From: Eubacteriales Family XIII. Incertae Sedis bacterium | GTDB taxonomy: Bacteria; Bacillota; Clostridia; Peptostreptococcales; Anaerovoracaceae | Length of the DNA: 45,086 nt | Direction: 5' to 3' | Assembly (NCBI GenBank): GCA_031272365.1 | Contig: JAISTX010000022.1 | Coordinates: forward strand, 1 to 45,086 | Shown: one piece after another, positions 42,158-45,086 of the stretch | How positions within the stretch are numbered: the first letter of the stretch is position 1 | How the letters are laid out: every line of letters starts with the position of its first letter | Translations under genes and position numbers: made by a program | The notes under the pieces: generated by a model | The model's database searches: none | Seen by the model: the letters and a program-made list of their open reading frames with translations, nothing else | Told to the model about the DNA's origin: nothing

Positions 42158-45086
42158 ATGCAAAAGAGAGGACTGCGCGCCGCGCTGGGCGCGCTGCTGA
42201 CAGCTGTATTGCTGGCAGCCATGTTTGCGGTCCCCGCCGCGTCCTTCGCGGGCGAGGGGGTGCCGGCCCCCGATGCGGAGCCTGTTGCAATAACAGAGCC
42301 CGAGCCCGCCGCGGAGCCGGAGCCGGCCGCAGAGCCGGAGGCGCCCGCTGAGCCCGAGCCGGCCGAGGAACCTGAGCCCGCCGCAGAGCCCGAGCCCGCC
42401 GAGGAGCCCGAACCGGCCGAGGAACCCGAGCCCGTCCAGGCGCTCGCCCCCGCCGCCGAGCCCATCCCCGCCGAAGGGGCCATCACCGTCACGAAGGAGT
42501 TCCCCATCCGGACGGGCAACGACGACGCGATGGCCAACGCGACGCTCGTCAACCTCGTGAGCAGCGGCGCGTACCTCCACGGCAAATACGCCGCCCTCAT
42601 CACCTACGACAACTACCTGCGCTTCACCGGCGTCGCGATCCCCGAGAGCGCGGTCATCACGAAGGCGACCATCGTCTTCACGCTGCGGGACAAGGCACCC
42701 TCGGAGGGGCGTCTGACCTTCCTCGCGGAGACGAGCGGCGCGGCGGCCTTCACGGTTTTGCCGTCCTCCTTCCAGGGGCGGTCCTACTCCGCGGGCAGCG
42801 CCGCCATGGCGACGCCGGCGCTCGCGGCAGGGGCGCTGTGGGAGACGGAGGACCTGAGCCAGCCGCTGGGCGAGGCGCGGGCCGCCATCCCCGGGCGCAC
42901 CGACTACGTCTTCAAAATCGTGGGCGGCGACCCGGCCGCGGCCTTCGTGGCCCGTTCGTACAACGGCAGCGCCGCCGCCGCGCCGAAGCTCAAGATCGAG
43001 TACACCGTGGCCAGCGCGGGGGATCTGGAGACGCCGTTCAGCGGCCTTTCCGGCGTCAACGTGGCCCTGCGCGGCGACGCCTCGGGCGGCGCGTATTTCA
43101 ACTGGTCCGGCGCGCGCCAGACGGCGGGCGACCAGCCGGAGTGCGAGCTGCTCCTCTGGGAGGGCACGGGCGGCCGGCCGGCGTCCGCGCAGGCCATCCC
43201 GGCCGTGCGCACGACCTACGACTACACCTCGTACTACAAGGCGGAGGCCACGGGCCTGAAACCGTCCACCGAATACTCCTACATGGTCCGCGACGTGACC
43301 AACCTGCGCATCTCGGGGCAGTACACCTTCCGCACCGGCCCGTCGGCCGGGGCGGCGGCGGCGGACGGCTGCTCCTTCCTCGTCCTGCCGGACCTCTACT
43401 ACCGGACGACGGCTGGCTACGAGACGAGCTGGGCGAACACGCTGGAGAAGGCCTTGGAAAAATTCCCCGACGCCGGCTTCGTGCTCCACACGGGGGACTA
43501 CCTCCTGACGAACAACGCCACGCACTGGTCGGAGGCCACGAAGGTCGCGACCGCGCGCGCCGCGGAGGTCCCCCTCGTGCCGCAGACGCAGTATGCGGGC
43601 GCGGCCAACCGCTACTTCGCCTACCACTTCAACGTGCCGCAGACGGCGGCCTTTGACACGCAGGACTACGCGGTCTCCTACGGCAACGTGCTCCTCCTCG
43701 TCCTCAACTCCGTGAAGAGCACGGGCAGCACGACGGAGGCAAACAAGCAGGCGCAGTGGATCAAAGACACCGTCACGGAGCAGGGCGGGGGCAAATGGGT
43801 CATCGCCTCCATAGGCACGAGCTTCTACGGCTCGGCCGCCAACGCGACGGTCATCAAACGCACCCTCGAGAAGGCCTTCGAGGAAAACGGCGTCGCCCTC
43901 GTGCTCCAGGGCAAGGACAAGGCCTACGCGCGCAGCTACCTCATCAAGGGCGGCCAGTACCTCGACGACTACCCCGGCGCCACGACCTTCTCGCAGAAGG
44001 ACGGCGTCGTGTACCTGACGGCGGGCAACGCGGGCTCGCGCAACGAGAAGCTCTCATCGACGGCGAAATGGGTCGCCGTGACAAAGGACTACTACACGGA
44101 CACCGCCACGCGCAACGCGCCGGACGCGAAGACGTACTCCTGCGTCGAGGCGGACGCGGACGCCATCCGCGTCTGGGCGTACACGGCGGGCGGGGAGCTC
44201 GTCGACCGCTTCGAGATCAACAAACGCGAAACGCCGGCGCCGGAGGCGCGCGCCCTGGTCTTCGATTCTTTGAATAACGCCTTCGGCAACGGCTCCGACG
44301 CGGATGCTGCCACGACGCGCAGCTTCAGCTGGAAGACGGACAAAGGCATGGGCACGCAGCCGTTCGTCGAGATCAAGGAGCTGGGATCCGGGCGGACGGC
44401 CACGTTCCCGGGCGCGAGCGCGGCGGCGGGCATCTACTTCCCGAGCGAGGTGATCCACAAGGTGTCCATCAAGGGGCTTGCGGCCGGCACGGCCTACCAG
44501 TACCGGATCGGCAACAAGGTGACGTCGGCCAAATCCGGCACGGTCTTCACCTACCTCTCCGACTGGTATTCGTTCCGCACGGCGGCGCCGGAAACGGAGA
44601 GCTTCACGTTCGTGCACGTCGCGGACTCGCAAGGCGGGTATCTCAATTATTCGAAATACTGGGGCAGGACGCTTGACGTGGCGCTGGACCGCGCCGGGGA
44701 CGCCGCCTTCGTCCTTCACACGGGCGACATGGTCGACGCGAACACGGCTGGCCATTGGAAGGGCTTCCTGAGCGCGACAGGCACGAGTCTCGCGGAGCCG
44801 GCCTTCCTGCCGACGCTCGGCAACCACGAGGGCACCGACGCGACGATGATCAAGTTCACGCAGGGCATGTTCAACGTCCCGTCCGTCGGCTACCCGCTCA
44901 CGTACTCGTTCACGTACGGCAACGCGCTGTTCATCGTCCTCAACTCAAACTACACGAGCACGGCCAGGAAGGCCGACCTGGAGAAGATCCGGGACGGGGT
45001 GCGCGCGGAGATCGAGGCGAAGGGCGCGAACAAATTCGTGATCGTGGCCTTCCACAAGGCGCCGTACGGCGGCTACCACCAGAAGG
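42158..45086 (+). CDS. Secreted tandem metallophosphoesterase (purple acid phosphatase-like), 3' end missing
   Basis: The frame is open from ATG 42158 (behind GGAGAG) to the window edge, 976 codons. The order is: signal peptide ('LLTAVLLAAMFAVPAASFA'), a 48-residue Pro/Glu repeat, a beta-sandwich resembling DNRLRE/CBM96 ('NYLRFTGVAIPESAVITKATI'), a fibronectin-like phosphatase N-terminal domain, a first phosphatase-like domain, then a second pair of the same. In the first catalytic domain most metal ligands are gone (DLYY near 43390, QTQY near 43580, SIGTSF near 43805); only 'HTGDY' remains. The second keeps 'ADSQ', 'HTGDMVD', 'LGNHEG' and 'FHKAPYGG' and should be active. The substrate is probably an extracellular phosphoester. 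Confidence 0.8.
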   Translation, partial: MQKRGLRAALGALLTAVLLAAMFAVPAASFAGEGVPAPDAEPVAITEPEPAAEPEPAAEPEAPAEPEPAEEPEPAAEPEPAEEPEPAEEPEPVQALAPAAEPIPAEGAITVTKEFPIRTGNDDAMANATLVNLVSSGAYLHGKYAALITYDNYLRFTGVAIPESAVITKATIVFTLRDKAPSEGRLTFLAETSGAAAFTVLPSSFQGRSYSAGSAAMATPALAAGALWETEDLSQPLGEARAAIPGRTDYVFKIVGGDPAAAFVARSYNGSAAAAPKLKIEYTVASAGDLETPFSGLSGVNVALRGDASGGAYFNWSGARQTAGDQPECELLLWEGTGGRPASAQAIPAVRTTYDYTSYYKAEATGLKPSTEYSYMVRDVTNLRISGQYTFRTGPSAGAAAADGCSFLVLPDLYYRTTAGYETSWANTLEKALEKFPDAGFVLHTGDYLLTNNATHWSEATKVATARAAEVPLVPQTQYAGAANRYFAYHFNVPQTAAFDTQDYAVSYGNVLLLVLNSVKSTGSTTEANKQAQWIKDTVTEQGGGKWVIASIGTSFYGSAANATVIKRTLEKAFEENGVALVLQGKDKAYARSYLIKGGQYLDDYPGATTFSQKDGVVYLTAGNAGSRNEKLSSTAKWVAVTKDYYTDTATRNAPDAKTYSCVEADADAIRVWAYTAGGELVDRFEINKRETPAPEARALVFDSLNNAFGNGSDADAATTRSFSWKTDKGMGTQPFVEIKELGSGRTATFPGASAAAGIYFPSEVIHKVSIKGLAAGTAYQYRIGNKVTSAKSGTVFTYLSDWYSFRTAAPETESFTFVHVADSQGGYLNYSKYWGRTLDVALDRAGDAAFVLHTGDMVDANTAGHWKGFLSATGTSLAEPAFLPTLGNHEGTDATMIKFTQGMFNVPSVGYPLTYSFTYGNALFIVLNSNYTSTARKADLEKIRDGVRAEIEAKGANKFVIVAFHKAPYGGYHQK
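42296..42439 (+). repeat. Pro/Glu-rich repeat in the secreted phosphatase
   Basis: Codons 47-94 encode about ten units of EPEPA or EPEPAEE type, an extended acidic spacer straight after the signal peptide. It probably holds the enzyme away from the cell or reaches through the wall. The DNA repeat (GAGCCCGAGCC-like) could vary in copy number between strains. Confidence 0.85.

Noticed and set aside
42029-43627. 532-codon open frame on the minus strand opposite the secreted phosphatase
   Set aside because: The plus-strand frame has a signal peptide, domains and phosphatase motifs; the minus frame is low-complexity Arg/Gly sequence.

Overview
The window reads as the chromosome of a strictly anaerobic, fermentative, high-G+C bacterium, most likely a high-G+C member of the Clostridia (Bacillota). 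Support for this comes from the single-chain 1281-aa PurL, the PcrA, LigA and WecA/TagO-type genes, strong AGGAGG-type ribosome binding sites and a B12-dependent fermentation. A coriobacterial origin cannot be excluded from sequence alone. I see no rRNA, tRNA, CRISPR array or complete insertion sequence.

Region 1 (1-183) is the 3' end of a DUF3343 gene, a putative Se/S-carrier family. Region 2 (198-20453, all minus strand, read right to left) is a 17-gene catabolic cluster that closely matches the nicotinate fermentation pathway known from Eubacterium barkeri. It encodes nicotinate dehydrogenase (ndhF, ndhS, one undivided ndhL), 6-hydroxynicotinate reductase (hnr), enamidase (ena), 2-(hydroxymethyl)glutarate dehydrogenase (hgd), the serine-dehydratase-like 2-(hydroxymethyl)glutarate dehydratase (hmd), B12-dependent 2-methyleneglutarate mutase (mgm) with a MutL/GlmL-type reactivase, 3-methylitaconate isomerase (mii) and 2,3-dimethylmalate lyase (dml). 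The products would be NH3, propionate and pyruvate. The only missing step is the aconitase-like dimethylmalate dehydratase (dmdAB). The cluster also carries genes not in the textbook pathway: a non-pyrrolysine MttB-family methyltransferase, a Na+/solute symporter with a small membrane partner, a UPF0280 (ApbE-like) protein directly after hnr, a Fis-type regulator whose AAA+ domain has lost all its catalytic motifs, and a DUF1185 'amino acid synthesis' protein.

Region 3 (20700-27415, plus) is a purine operon, purL-purE-purC-purM-purN, divergent from the ndh operon across a 246-bp AT-rich region that holds both promoters and a perfect palindrome. Region 4 (27384-35666) has a hybrid histidine kinase (minus), then pcrA, an XRE regulator, a CPBP membrane protease and ligA (plus).

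Region 5 (35667-37056) is a small island. A stand-alone VSR/DUF559-like nuclease gene (minus) is bracketed by two 122-bp copies, 121/122 identical, of an element with inverted ends. Region 6 (37057 to the end, plus) is a tightly packed operon: a 23-codon leader ORF, truA, a PAS/degenerate-GGDEF/EAL phosphodiesterase, a homocysteine-methyltransferase-family protein, dCMP deaminase, a WecA/TagO-type glycosyl-1-phosphate transferase and a large secreted metallophosphoesterase cut by the window edge.

A recurring signal cuts across regions. Five genes or leaders (hgd, pcrA, ligA, the nuclease gene, the truA leader) have a -10 hexamer ending exactly 6-7 nt before the start codon, four of them with an extended TGn. 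Their mRNAs are therefore predicted to be leaderless, in a genome whose other genes use strong Shine-Dalgarno sites.
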